A program made the translations under genes and the position numbers. From assembly GCA_018064905.1 (NCBI GenBank), contig JAGHUJ010000028.1:1-33302 (forward strand): a stretch of DNA of 33,302 bases, read 5' to 3'. The notes under the pieces were generated by a model. It worked only from the letters and a program-made list of their open reading frames with translations, did no database searches and had not been told where the DNA came from. This DNA is from Candidatus Treponema equifaecale (GTDB lineage Bacteria; Spirochaetota; Spirochaetia; Treponematales; Treponemataceae). This document shows, piece by piece, positions 23,095 to 31,319 of this stretch. Numbering within the stretch: the stretch's first letter is position 1; each line of letters begins with the position of its first letter.

Positions 23095-24129
23095 ATGCAA
23101 AATCCATTTTCGTTGACATTCGGAAAAAATCCGCTTAATGCAGTTTCTCGTCCTGTGGAAATAATGGAAATTACAGAATCATTTTCTTCTGAAATCGTAA
23201 ATCAGCAAATTTATCTGCTGACTGGCATTAGAGGTTCTGGAAAAACTGTTTTAATGACTGAAGTTTGTAAAATATTTCGTGAAAAGAAAGATTGGATTGT
23301 AGTTGAACTAAATCCTGAACTAGATTTTCTCGAAAGCCTTATGTCAAAACTCGTAAGCAACAGCACTTGTACTGAGATTTTTAAATCTGCAAAAATCAAT
23401 CTTTCTTTTTGGGGCTTAGGGCTTGAAATTAGTGGTGTTCCTCCGATTACTGATAAGGAAACTGCTATCATAAAAATGCTTGAAGGTTTGAGAAAACATG
23501 GAAAACGAGTTTTAATTTCGATTGATGAAGTTACAGATTCACCACAGATGAGAGTTTTTGCAAGCTCGTTTCAGATATTTGTTCGACAGGAACTTCCTAT
23601 TTTTTTGATTATGACAGGTTTGTACGAAAATATTGAGGAATTGCAAAATGAAAAAAATCTGACATTTTTATATCGTGCGCCAAAAATAGAAATGAAGCCC
23701 TTGAACATCAGGTCAGTTGCTGAAAAATACAGGTCGATTTTTGAAATTGATGATAAAACTGCTGTAAAAATGGCAAAACTGACAAAAGGTTATCCATTTG
23801 CATTTCAAGTGTTGGGATATTTAACTTGGAATAATAAAGGAAAGTTTGAAGAAATCCTCGATGAATATGAGCATTATCTTGAAGATTATGTTTACGAAAA
23901 AGTCTGGTCCGAACTTTCACCAAAAGACAAAACTGTTCTTTATGGAATAGCAACTTCTTCTGATTCTCAAATTAAAACAATTCGTCAAAATTTAAAAATG
24001 GATACAAATAGCTTCAATCCCTACAGAAAAAGACTCATCAAAAAAGGTATTCTGAACGGAGAAGAAAGAGGCTTTTTAACTTTCGTACTGCCTGCTTTTG
24101 AAAAATTTGTGATTTTTAATTTTGAATAG
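23095..24129 (+). CDS. AAA-family ATPase with C-terminal winged-helix-like region
   Basis: This 344-residue protein has Walker A GIRGSGKT at residues 44-51 and Walker B VLISIDEV near residue 140. An LIMTGLYENI segment resembles sensor 1, and the C-terminal part, rich in Lys and Arg, is likely a winged helix. This is the layout of the stand-alone archaeal/STAND-like ATPases often annotated only as ATP-binding protein. Their biological role is poorly defined; ties to mobile or stress functions have been suggested. The SD GAGGGG is good. Four CAGTAAA repeats lie in its promoter region. It is convergent with the XRE gene, with only eight bases between stops. Confidence 0.8.
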   Translation: MQNPFSLTFGKNPLNAVSRPVEIMEITESFSSEIVNQQIYLLTGIRGSGKTVLMTEVCKIFREKKDWIVVELNPELDFLESLMSKLVSNSTCTEIFKSAKINLSFWGLGLEISGVPPITDKETAIIKMLEGLRKHGKRVLISIDEVTDSPQMRVFASSFQIFVRQELPIFLIMTGLYENIEELQNEKNLTFLYRAPKIEMKPLNIRSVAEKYRSIFEIDDKTAVKMAKLTKGYPFAFQVLGYLTWNNKGKFEEILDEYEHYLEDYVYEKVWSELSPKDKTVLYGIATSSDSQIKTIRQNLKMDTNSFNPYRKRLIKKGILNGEERGFLTFVLPAFEKFVIFNFE

Positions 24130-24137
24130 ACAGCTTT

Positions 24138-24473
24138 TCAGTTCTTTTTATATTTTTCATTCAATGCATTTACAATAACAGAAACTGCGTTCAAGTCTTC
24201 GCTGGAAAATTTTTTTATTGTATGACTGATTTTTTCAACTTCGGAATTATAAGAAGTTGCTTCAGAAGAATCTTGTTTTTCCATATCCAAAAGATAATCC
24301 AAAGAGACTCCTAGAAATCTGGAAATTTTCAAAGCCGTATCAGCTGAAGGTATGCTGTTCCGTTTTATCCCGAAACTGATATTTGTAACATCAAAACCGA
24401 TTTCAGAAGCAAGCTCCTTTCTGCTTTTTCCCACATATTCAAGCTCTGTATCTACTTTCTTCCAAAAATTCAT
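24138..24473 (-). CDS. XRE-family regulator upstream of the giant lipoprotein gene
   Basis: This 111-residue protein has a Cro/CI-type helix-turn-helix (RKELASEIGFDVTNISFGIKR, about 18-38) with the SADTALKISRFLGVSLDYLL continuation typical of XRE repressors. An acidic, helical C-terminal tail follows. It is divergent from the 1324-residue lipoprotein gene. Candidate operators of form ATGAN6TCAT occur at 24485, 24546 and 24565, one beside its own -10 box and two beyond the lipoprotein promoter. TATTGT (24480-24485, minus strand) ends six bases before its ATG, without SD, so the message may be leaderless. Confidence 0.85.
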   Translation of the reverse strand: MNFWKKVDTELEYVGKSRKELASEIGFDVTNISFGIKRNSIPSADTALKISRFLGVSLDYLLDMEKQDSSEATSYNSEVEKISHTIKKFSSEDLNAVSVIVNALNEKYKKN

Positions 24474-24484
24474 ATTTCAACAAT

Positions 24485-24578
24485 ATGACAAAACTCATTT
24501 TTAAAGTTGCGATTATTGAGTATTGATATATAATTAGAGGATAAAATGAGAAAACTCATTTTGCATGAGTAAAATCAT
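24485..24578. promoter_or_regulatory. Divergent promoter region with three ATGAN6TCAT operators
   Basis: Candidate sites are ATGAC-AAAA-CTCAT (24485-24498), ATGAG-AAAA-CTCAT (24546-24559, extended to an 8-base arm palindrome at 24543-24562) and the looser ATGAG-TAAA-ATCAT (24565-24578). The lipoprotein promoter is TTGCGA (24507-24512), 16 bases, then TATAAT (24529-24534), with start near 24541, just before the second site. This suggests control by the divergent XRE protein. Confidence 0.55.
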
Positions 24579-24594
24579 TCATAGGAGAAAAGTT

Positions 24595-27500
24595 ATGAAT
24601 AAATTTCTAACGAAATTTTTGTTGTTGCAGGCAATACTTTTTGCATTATTGTTTGCTGCTTGTTCAGATGCTGGAGGTGGTGATGAATCGCCTGTACCTA
24701 AGGCTTCAATTTCAGGAAAAGTCGTATATTCAAATTCAAGCGACAGTTCTGGGATAAATGTTTCAATTGAAGCGACTGACGGATTGAGAGCAGTTTCTGT
24801 AACAAATGTACAAGCTGGTCGTTCAGTTATTGATTCTTCAAGAGCGATATTAAGTTCTAAAATTACTGGAAGTGACGGTAGTTTCCATTTTTCGGATTTA
24901 GAGGCTGGTACTTATACAATTTACGCTTCTTCAAATTCAAGTTCTGAAAAAGCAGTATACAGAAATGTAACTGTTGAACCAGGCAAAGAAACTACTGTTG
25001 AAGATTTAAAACTTACAGCAACAGGAACTATAAGTGGAAAAATTTCTGTAAATGATACAGATAGTGAAAATGCAGGATTTCTTGTGTTTATTGGCGGAAC
25101 TTCTTATATGGCTATGACAGGTAGTGACGGAAGCTTTGTAATTTCTGGAGTTCCTGCAAAAGAAAATTATCAGGTTTTAGTAACAAAAGGCATTTCAACA
25201 TATTCATGGAAATCAAATGTAACTGTTAGTGCAAATAGCAATACAGATTTGGATACATTCAATATTTCAAAAGATGAACTTCCTTCTGATGGAAAAGATG
25301 GAGAAAACGGTAAAGATGGAATTTCTATCATCTGGCTCGGAAGTTTTGCAAATTCCAATAGCATTGAAAATCCAAAAGCGCTGAACGCATATTACAACAC
25401 AACAGATGGTTGTTCATATATTTACGACGGAACACAGTGGACTTTACTTGCTAAGGCTGGAGATAAAGGAGATGAAGGAAATGACGGTGTTTCAATAGTA
25501 TGGCGTGGAAGTTTTGAGAACTCAGACAGCATTGAAAATCCAAAAGCTATGAACGCATATTACAACACAACTGACGGTTGTTCATACATTTATGATGGAA
25601 CGCAGTGGACTTTGCTTGCTAAGGCTGGAGAAAATAACAAAGACTTAATGGAATTAACAACTGAAGTTCCAGTTGGTGCTGTCGTTTTCTATGAGGACAA
25701 GTATTATCTTGTAACACATAATTCTTACTCTCAGGAAAAATTAAATTCTGTGGCTTATAGTGTTTTCAGGACTTATAACACTGTAAAAGATTCAGAAAGC
25801 CGCAAAAAATATTTAAAAGAATATGAAGATATTGAGGAATACATCGAACTTTACAAACTTCCTGATGAATCAAACAGAAATTTAAGTCCTAACGGCGAAA
25901 GTCAGCTTATTGATAACTTTGAGATATTCAATTCAGATTTACATCACGATATAGAAATCACTTATATCTGGAAATCTCATGATTTACTGAATCAAAGTTC
26001 TGTAGCTGGTAAAAACTCTGTTTTTGATGCAACTTCTGAAGAAGTAATCAGAAAAATATCTCCAACAACTTTCTCATACATAAGTTATTTTACTGATACA
26101 AGTAAAAGAAAAAAATTGAGTATTACTTATGAAGCAACAAAAGCAGCAACTGTAGAAAGTGCGTCTGTTTCCTCTAATAAGGTCTATTCAATAGAAGTAG
26201 CAGAAAATCTTATAAAGATTGGAGAAGAGGACTATTATAAAACAAGATACATAGAAAATTTTGATTCAGACGGAAACAGAACTAACAGGCAATATGCTCT
26301 TAATGCTTCAGTCCCTAATGGAAACTTTCTTAGAACAACTGTGTACGAAGACGGCAGTTATGAGATTTATTTCAAAGGTGATGGTTTCTCTGATACAAGT
26401 GATGCAAGTTATAATGGTAAAACAAAGATAACTTTTGATGGAGATTCGTATTCTTACAAAGTTACTGCTAAAGAAAACAATGTAAGTGTTATCAATAAAA
26501 CTTATACAGCTGAATCTAAGTATCTTGAAAAATCAGGCGATAGTTACATTCTTTCTTGTATTCCTCCATTGGGAACACCACTTTCAGAATATGGTTATGT
26601 AACATTCTCAAAAGACTCAACAGGCAAGTATGTTCCTGACATCGACGGCTTCTTAAATAAATGGATTGCTGACTATGAACAAGTCTACGAAAGTAAATTC
26701 TGGGAAAACAAAGATGCATTAATCGAAGCAGATAGAAAAAGGAGAGAAGAAGAGGGAATTTGGGATAAAATAGTTACAGTTGATTCTAAAGTTGGTTCTG
26801 TCGTTTTATATGACGGCTCAAATCACCTTGTTACATATAATTCTTTTACTTCGGGCATTGAATCTTCTGATGAGTACAATATCTACAAAAATTATAACAC
26901 TGTAAAAGATTCTGAAAGTCGTAAGAAATATCTAAAAGAATACTATGATGTTGAAGAATACATAGAACTGTATAGAATACCTGATGAATCAAGCAGAGAT
27001 GTAGCAAGCAGCGGAAGTAGACTCCGTGATAAATTTGCAATTTTAAACTCTGTTTTACATCGCGATGTAAAAATCGAATACTATTGGAAATCTGATGATT
27101 TACTTAATCAAAGTACAACTGCTGAAAAAAGTGCTGTTTTTGATGCAACTTCTGATGAAGTAGTCAGAAATATTTTCCCTACAGATAGCTATTACACTGG
27201 AGAATTAACTGATAAAACTAGAAATAAGAAAGTGGATATAGGTTACAACATAGTCAAAGCTTCAACTGTCGAAGGTGCTGTTGTTTATCCTGATAAGCTT
27301 GCATCACTTGGTACTACAGAAAAACTTATAACCATTAATGGAAAAGACTATTATAAGACAGGTTATAGAGAAGAATATGATGCATACGGAAAAATAGTGA
27401 TAAAAAATTATATTCTTAATGCTCCAGTTCCTGGCGATAAGTTCTTTTATATATCTGTGTATGAAGATGGTACATATAGACTTTATTTCAATGGAAATGG

Positions 27501-28569
27501 TTTCTCTGATGTAAATTCAAAAAACTTCAAAGGCAAGGTATATATATATCCACATCCTCATGATAATCTGAATGGTGTTTCTTATCATGTTACAATTGAT
27601 GAAAACGCTCAAAATGTCTTTGATAAACAGTATTATAATCAAGAATCTAAGTATCTTAAAATGGAAGACGACAAATTCATCATTACTTGTCCTGTACCGC
27701 TCGGAACACCACTTGCAGAATATTGTTATGTAACATTCTATAAAGACTCATCTGGCGAGTATGTTCCTGATATTGATGGTTACTTAAATAAATGGACTGC
27801 TGCCTATGAACAGGTCTACGAAAGTAAATTCTGGGAAAACAAAGATGCATTAATCGAAGCAGACAGAATCAAGCGAGAACAGGAAAAGGCAGCTGAAGAA
27901 GCAGCTCAAAAGGCAAAGATTGAAAGACTGTATCTGGATTCTTATGCAGGAAAGACTTGTTTCTTTGAGTATAACAGGACATATGATTCATCTATAAAAA
28001 CTGCATATTCTACAAAACTGTTGTTTAATGCAGATAAAAGCGTTCTTATCAGTTTGGTGTCAAAACAATGCGGAGAGATGATTCAGAGCTATTTAGAAGC
28101 ATCAGCAGAAGTCATCATTGGACCTGAAGCGTTTTCTGTAGAAATTCCAGATTTTGAGACTATTACAGTTGATGAATCTGGCGCATACCTTATGTTTGAT
28201 AAAAGCAGGAATGTTTATTACCAAGAGGTTCCAGAAAACTGTGACATTTATGTGGGGATGGAAGATTTTTACAGTGACTTTTATGGTTATGATGTGATAG
28301 GAACTTCATATTTTCGTATAAATATTAATGAAAAATACTATCAGCATAATCCATATAATTCTGGAAAATTCACCGTGATAGATAATAAACTCATTTTGGA
28401 TTACAATGACGATCCAGCAGATGGTGATGATGACACAAGAGAAGATTGGGAACGCTACCAATTCCTAACAATTTCCGAAGATGGAAAAACTCTTACTTAT
28501 ACTCATAAAGAGTGGGACAACGACAAGCAAGTAGATGTCAAAGTAGAAGATGTTTACTACAAAATGTAA
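24595..28569 (+). CDS. Giant repeat-containing lipoprotein
   Basis: This 1324-residue surface lipoprotein has lipobox FAAC at Cys23; the start at 24595 follows AGGAG. Domain order is: two carboxypeptidase-regulatory-like beta domains (about 30-235, TGSDGSF motifs), a Gly-Lys-Asp-Gly collagen-like linker, two 47-residue modules (242-288 and 298-345) sharing LNAYYNTTDGCSYIYDGT, then two tandem units of about 365 residues (358-721 and 727-1099) sharing YNTVKDSESRKKYLKEY and FWENKDALIEADR, and a 215-residue C-terminal domain. The 47-residue module recurs in Treponema lipoproteins from memory. An adhesin or ligand-binding role is plausible but unproven. Internal duplication at DNA level is still clear, so it is not ancient. 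Confidence 0.82.
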   Translation: MNKFLTKFLLLQAILFALLFAACSDAGGGDESPVPKASISGKVVYSNSSDSSGINVSIEATDGLRAVSVTNVQAGRSVIDSSRAILSSKITGSDGSFHFSDLEAGTYTIYASSNSSSEKAVYRNVTVEPGKETTVEDLKLTATGTISGKISVNDTDSENAGFLVFIGGTSYMAMTGSDGSFVISGVPAKENYQVLVTKGISTYSWKSNVTVSANSNTDLDTFNISKDELPSDGKDGENGKDGISIIWLGSFANSNSIENPKALNAYYNTTDGCSYIYDGTQWTLLAKAGDKGDEGNDGVSIVWRGSFENSDSIENPKAMNAYYNTTDGCSYIYDGTQWTLLAKAGENNKDLMELTTEVPVGAVVFYEDKYYLVTHNSYSQEKLNSVAYSVFRTYNTVKDSESRKKYLKEYEDIEEYIELYKLPDESNRNLSPNGESQLIDNFEIFNSDLHHDIEITYIWKSHDLLNQSSVAGKNSVFDATSEEVIRKISPTTFSYISYFTDTSKRKKLSITYEATKAATVESASVSSNKVYSIEVAENLIKIGEEDYYKTRYIENFDSDGNRTNRQYALNASVPNGNFLRTTVYEDGSYEIYFKGDGFSDTSDASYNGKTKITFDGDSYSYKVTAKENNVSVINKTYTAESKYLEKSGDSYILSCIPPLGTPLSEYGYVTFSKDSTGKYVPDIDGFLNKWIADYEQVYESKFWENKDALIEADRKRREEEGIWDKIVTVDSKVGSVVLYDGSNHLVTYNSFTSGIESSDEYNIYKNYNTVKDSESRKKYLKEYYDVEEYIELYRIPDESSRDVASSGSRLRDKFAILNSVLHRDVKIEYYWKSDDLLNQSTTAEKSAVFDATSDEVVRNIFPTDSYYTGELTDKTRNKKVDIGYNIVKASTVEGAVVYPDKLASLGTTEKLITINGKDYYKTGYREEYDAYGKIVIKNYILNAPVPGDKFFYISVYEDGTYRLYFNGNGFSDVNSKNFKGKVYIYPHPHDNLNGVSYHVTIDENAQNVFDKQYYNQESKYLKMEDDKFIITCPVPLGTPLAEYCYVTFYKDSSGEYVPDIDGYLNKWTAAYEQVYESKFWENKDALIEADRIKREQEKAAEEAAQKAKIERLYLDSYAGKTCFFEYNRTYDSSIKTAYSTKLLFNADKSVLISLVSKQCGEMIQSYLEASAEVIIGPEAFSVEIPDFETITVDESGAYLMFDKSRNVYYQEVPENCDIYVGMEDFYSDFYGYDVIGTSYFRININEKYYQHNPYNSGKFTVIDNKLILDYNDDPADGDDDTREDWERYQFLTISEDGKTLTYTHKEWDNDKQVDVKVEDVYYKM
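25321..25628 (+). repeat. Two copies of a 47-residue module within the lipoprotein gene
   Basis: Copies at about 25321-25460 and 25488-25628 encode nearly identical modules joined by a short Gly-Asp-Lys linker; only a few residues differ (for example LGSFANSNS against RGSFENSDS). Confidence 0.85.
25666..27890 (+). repeat. Tandem duplication of a 1.1 kb unit within the lipoprotein gene
   Basis: Units at about 25666-26757 and 26773-27890 encode aligned sequences of roughly 365 residues. Blocks of DNA such as the one encoding SKFWENKDALIEAD are nearly unchanged, which could allow recombination to delete or add units. Confidence 0.85.
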
Positions 28570-28608
28570 ACTATCCCAAATATTTCATTAATCAAAAATT
28601 AATTTTTC

Positions 28609-28643
28609 GCTGACCAAGTTCACTCTTGGTCAGCATTTTTTTT
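28609..28643 (+). terminator. Intrinsic terminator after the giant lipoprotein gene
   Basis: GCTGACCAAG (28609-28618) pairs with CTTGGTCAGC (28625-28634), followed by a run of eight T. The T-tract reaches the stop codon of the convergent ATPase gene. Confidence 0.92.
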
Positions 28644-29881
28644 CACCCAAAAAACCTCATAGCATCAACAACTTCAATAATTTTTCCATCATAAGAAATT
28701 TTATCATTCTGCTTCAGCGTGACAATTTTTCCTTCCAAATCTGGAAATTTTTTCATTGTTTCTACTAGGCCTTTTGATTCCCTTTCAAGATTTTCGTTTG
28801 TAAGCTCATAGCACACTTGAACAGCTTTTTCTGGAACAACAGACGAACCGTACAAAAAGTCACACTCAAATCCTGCTTCGGAATAGTACCAGATATTTTT
28901 TGTTTCCCGTCTGATTTTGCTGAAAACTGCATTTTCGAAAAGTCGTCCCAAATCTTTTCCAGCTGAAATCGAAATGCTTTTGGCAAGACCTGTGTCTATG
29001 CAGTAAACCTTTTTTGGATTTACAGATTGTGCCTTTGGTGAATAGTCAAATTTTGGTACAAGCGAAAAAAGATAACTCTGTTCAAGATAAGATAGATATT
29101 CAAGAATTGTTGCAGTTGTTTTTAGTCCGAGTTGGGCAGAAAGTTTTGAACCTGTAACCAGATTTCCACAGTTTGAGCACAAATAAACTGCAAGAATTCT
29201 CAGCGAACGAGAATCTTTTATGCCATAACGTACAATTATATCTCTAAAAAGAATGTCATCAAAAAGTCGTGTGAGAATCTGAGTTTGCCTGTACTGAAGA
29301 TATTCCGGGAATCCGCCTTTTTCTATATATTCTGAAAAATCTTCAACAGTTCCTTCTTTTTTTAGGAATGTGCAGAATTCATTAAAGCTGAATGGAAAAA
29401 CTTCATAGTCTAAATGGCGGCCTGTAAGACGAGTTCCAAGTTCCTGACTTAAAAGACTTGCATTTGAACCTGTAACTGTCACCAGATTTCCTTCTTTTAG
29501 CTTTGCACTGACATAGACTTCCCAGCCTTGAACTGACTGAATTTCATCAAAGAAAAGTTCATTTGAATTTCCGTATTTTTTTCTGAATTCACTTATTGCT
29601 TCATCAAGAATAGCAAAGGCACTGTCATCAAAACCGACAAGTGAAGGATCATCAAAATTTAAATAGAATGTATTTTCACAGCGTTCTTTTAAATCCTGGC
29701 AGACAAAAGTGCTTTTTCCGCAGCGTCTTATCCCAATGATGATTCTTGCAAATTGAGGAATTGGTGGAAGAATTTTTTCATGGCATTCTCTATGAATTTC
29801 ATAAAAAAAATTCCCCGTATTGAGGATTTCTTCCCGCTGTTTTTCTGCCGTTTCAAGGATTTGTTTTACACTGAATATCAT
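28643..29881 (-). CDS. AAA ATPase with DUF4143 domain
   Basis: This 412-residue stand-alone ATPase has Walker A GIRRCGKST at residues 50-58, Walker B LFFDEIQ around 109-115, an arginine-rich sensor region near TGRHLDYEVFPFSF, and a C-terminal DUF4143 part with YYSEAGFECDFLY, an E-x-D pattern like nuclease-fold metal sites. Proteins of this type are abundant in some anaerobes and their role is not firmly established. A TTGTAT-N17-TATAAT promoter ends six bases before the ATG with no SD. Three copies of a 15-base palindrome overlap and precede this promoter, implying tight control by an unidentified factor. Confidence 0.87.
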   Translation of the reverse strand: MIFSVKQILETAEKQREEILNTGNFFYEIHRECHEKILPPIPQFARIIIGIRRCGKSTFVCQDLKERCENTFYLNFDDPSLVGFDDSAFAILDEAISEFRKKYGNSNELFFDEIQSVQGWEVYVSAKLKEGNLVTVTGSNASLLSQELGTRLTGRHLDYEVFPFSFNEFCTFLKKEGTVEDFSEYIEKGGFPEYLQYRQTQILTRLFDDILFRDIIVRYGIKDSRSLRILAVYLCSNCGNLVTGSKLSAQLGLKTTATILEYLSYLEQSYLFSLVPKFDYSPKAQSVNPKKVYCIDTGLAKSISISAGKDLGRLFENAVFSKIRRETKNIWYYSEAGFECDFLYGSSVVPEKAVQVCYELTNENLERESKGLVETMKKFPDLEGKIVTLKQNDKISYDGKIIEVVDAMRFFG

Positions 29882-29887
29882 AGTTTG

Positions 29888-29916
29888 ATTATAGTATTTA
29901 GTGGCACTAAATACAA
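29888..29916 (-). promoter_or_regulatory. Promoter of the DUF4143 ATPase gene (leaderless type)
   Basis: On the minus strand TTGTAT (29911-29916) and TATAAT (29888-29893) are 17 bases apart, and the -10 box ends six bases before the ATG. The first palindromic operator fills the spacer. Confidence 0.6.
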
Positions 29917-29957
29917 CCTTTTAGTGGTACTAAACAAATCCTTTTAGTACCACTAAA
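29897..29957. promoter_or_regulatory. Array of three 15-base palindromes at 23-base intervals
   Basis: TTTAGTGGCACTAAA (29897-29911), TTTAGTGGTACTAAA (29920-29934) and TTTAGTACCACTAAA (29943-29957) are each palindromic or nearly so. The last two are exact inverse complements of each other. Starts are exactly 23 bases apart. Position over the promoter suggests a cooperative repressor site. Confidence 0.75.
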
Positions 29958-29970
29958 TACTTTTTACAAC

Positions 29971-30744
29971 TTACATCGAAGTATATCCGCCATCAACTGG
30001 CAGAATTACGCCTGTTACGTAGCTTGAGGCTGGGCTTGCAAGGAAGATTGCAGCTGTATCCAGTTCGCCTTCGTTTCCGTAGCGGCTCAATGGAATCATT
30101 GTCTGTGCATTTTGCTGGAAGAATTCTGAATCCAATGTTTCCTTTGTGAGAGGTGAATAGAAATAGCCTGGACAGATTGCGTTTACATTGATGTTGTATT
30201 TTCCCCATTCTGCTGCCAGACCTCTTGTAAGATTTACTACACCACCTTTTGCTGCGTGATATGGTGAAGCTGGTGCTACCTTGTTTCCAACCATTCCATA
30301 CATTGAGGCAATGTTGATGATTCTTCCGTATTTTGCAGGAATCATTGCTTTCTTTGCAACGGCGCGGGCAACTTTGAATGTTCCGCCCAAGTCTACATTG
30401 AGTTCACCGTTAAACTGTTCGTCTGTAATATCTTCTGCAGGTGCTACGGCTCCTGTTCCTGCATTGTTGATTACGATGTCGATTCTTCCGAATTTTGCCA
30501 TTACTTCATCAACTGCTGCATTCACTCTTTCTGTATCCGTAATGTCGCACTGAACTGCCAGTGTTGGAACTCCAAATTCCTTTGCGATTTCAGCTGCTAC
30601 TTCATCAATCTTTTCCTTACGACGGGCAATAGCTACGATTGTGGCCCCCTGATTTGCCAAAGCCTTTGCCATCTGAACTCCAAGTCCTGTTGAGCAGCCT
30701 GTTACAATTGCAACCTGTCCTTTCAAATCGAAATATGATTTCAT
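29971..30744 (-). CDS. Short-chain dehydrogenase/reductase (gluconate 5-dehydrogenase/KduD-like)
   Basis: This 257-residue classical SDR has the cofactor motif TGxxxGxG at residues 15-22, NNAG near 93-96 and the catalytic Ser147, Tyr162 and Lys166. It resembles enzymes that interconvert keto- and hydroxy-sugar acids, such as gluconate 5-dehydrogenase or KduD, which would fit the UxaA dehydratase elsewhere in the window. The substrate is inferred from general resemblance (WGKYNINVNAICPGYF). The start at 30744 follows GGAGG by five bases; the upstream ATG at 30756 would place the SD within the gene. Confidence 0.87.
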   Translation of the reverse strand: MKSYFDLKGQVAIVTGCSTGLGVQMAKALANQGATIVAIARRKEKIDEVAAEIAKEFGVPTLAVQCDITDTERVNAAVDEVMAKFGRIDIVINNAGTGAVAPAEDITDEQFNGELNVDLGGTFKVARAVAKKAMIPAKYGRIINIASMYGMVGNKVAPASPYHAAKGGVVNLTRGLAAEWGKYNINVNAICPGYFYSPLTKETLDSEFFQQNAQTMIPLSRYGNEGELDTAAIFLASPASSYVTGVILPVDGGYTSM

Positions 30745-30870
30745 ATAAACCTCCAAAAAAATTGACCTTTACTTAAATATAACAATGAATTTGAAAAAAA
30801 GAAAGATGTTAGCAATAACTAACTCCAATTTATATATTATTATTTCAAACAAGTGGAGCAATTTATTATT

Positions 30871-31317
30871 ATGGAAGAAAACTTTTACAAGACCAAAAAT
30901 CTGATGGAAATGTCGGATGAAGAATGGGAAGCCCTTTGTGACGGATGCGGAAAATGCTGCTTCAGAAAATTCATTGAAGGACACGGAAAAAAGACCAGAC
31001 TCTACTACACCTGCATCGCCTGTGATCTGCTGGATTTAAACACTGGACTCTGTTCAGACTATGAAAACCGCTTCAAACTGAACAAGGAATGCACTCACCT
31101 TACCAAAAAAAATGTCAAAGAATTCAGCTGGCTTCCTGACACCTGTGCTTACCGGCTTTTGTATGAAAAAAAGGAGCTTCCAGAATGGCATCCGCTGATT
31201 TCAAAGGACAAGGATTCTGTAAAAAAGGCCAGAATTCAGATTAAAAACGGCATTCACGAAAAAGATGTGGAAGATTGGGAAGATTATATTCTGAACGAAG
31301 AAAATATCGGTGGAAAA
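30871..31317 (+). CDS. YcgN/YkgJ-like cysteine-cluster protein (UPF0260 type)
   Basis: This protein of 149 residues starts MEENFYKTKNLMEMSDEEWE and carries the family's CDGCGKCC cluster, followed by YTCIACDLLDLNTGLCSDYENR and TCAYRLL. The cysteines probably bind a zinc or iron-sulfur centre; the function of the family is not established. GGAG at 30855-30858 is 12 bases before the chosen ATG, and homologues start at this position. The coding part ends just before TGA at 31318-31320, whose final A begins the ATG of sfsA copy 2, so the two genes are translationally coupled. Confidence 0.85.
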
Positions 31318-31319
31318 TG

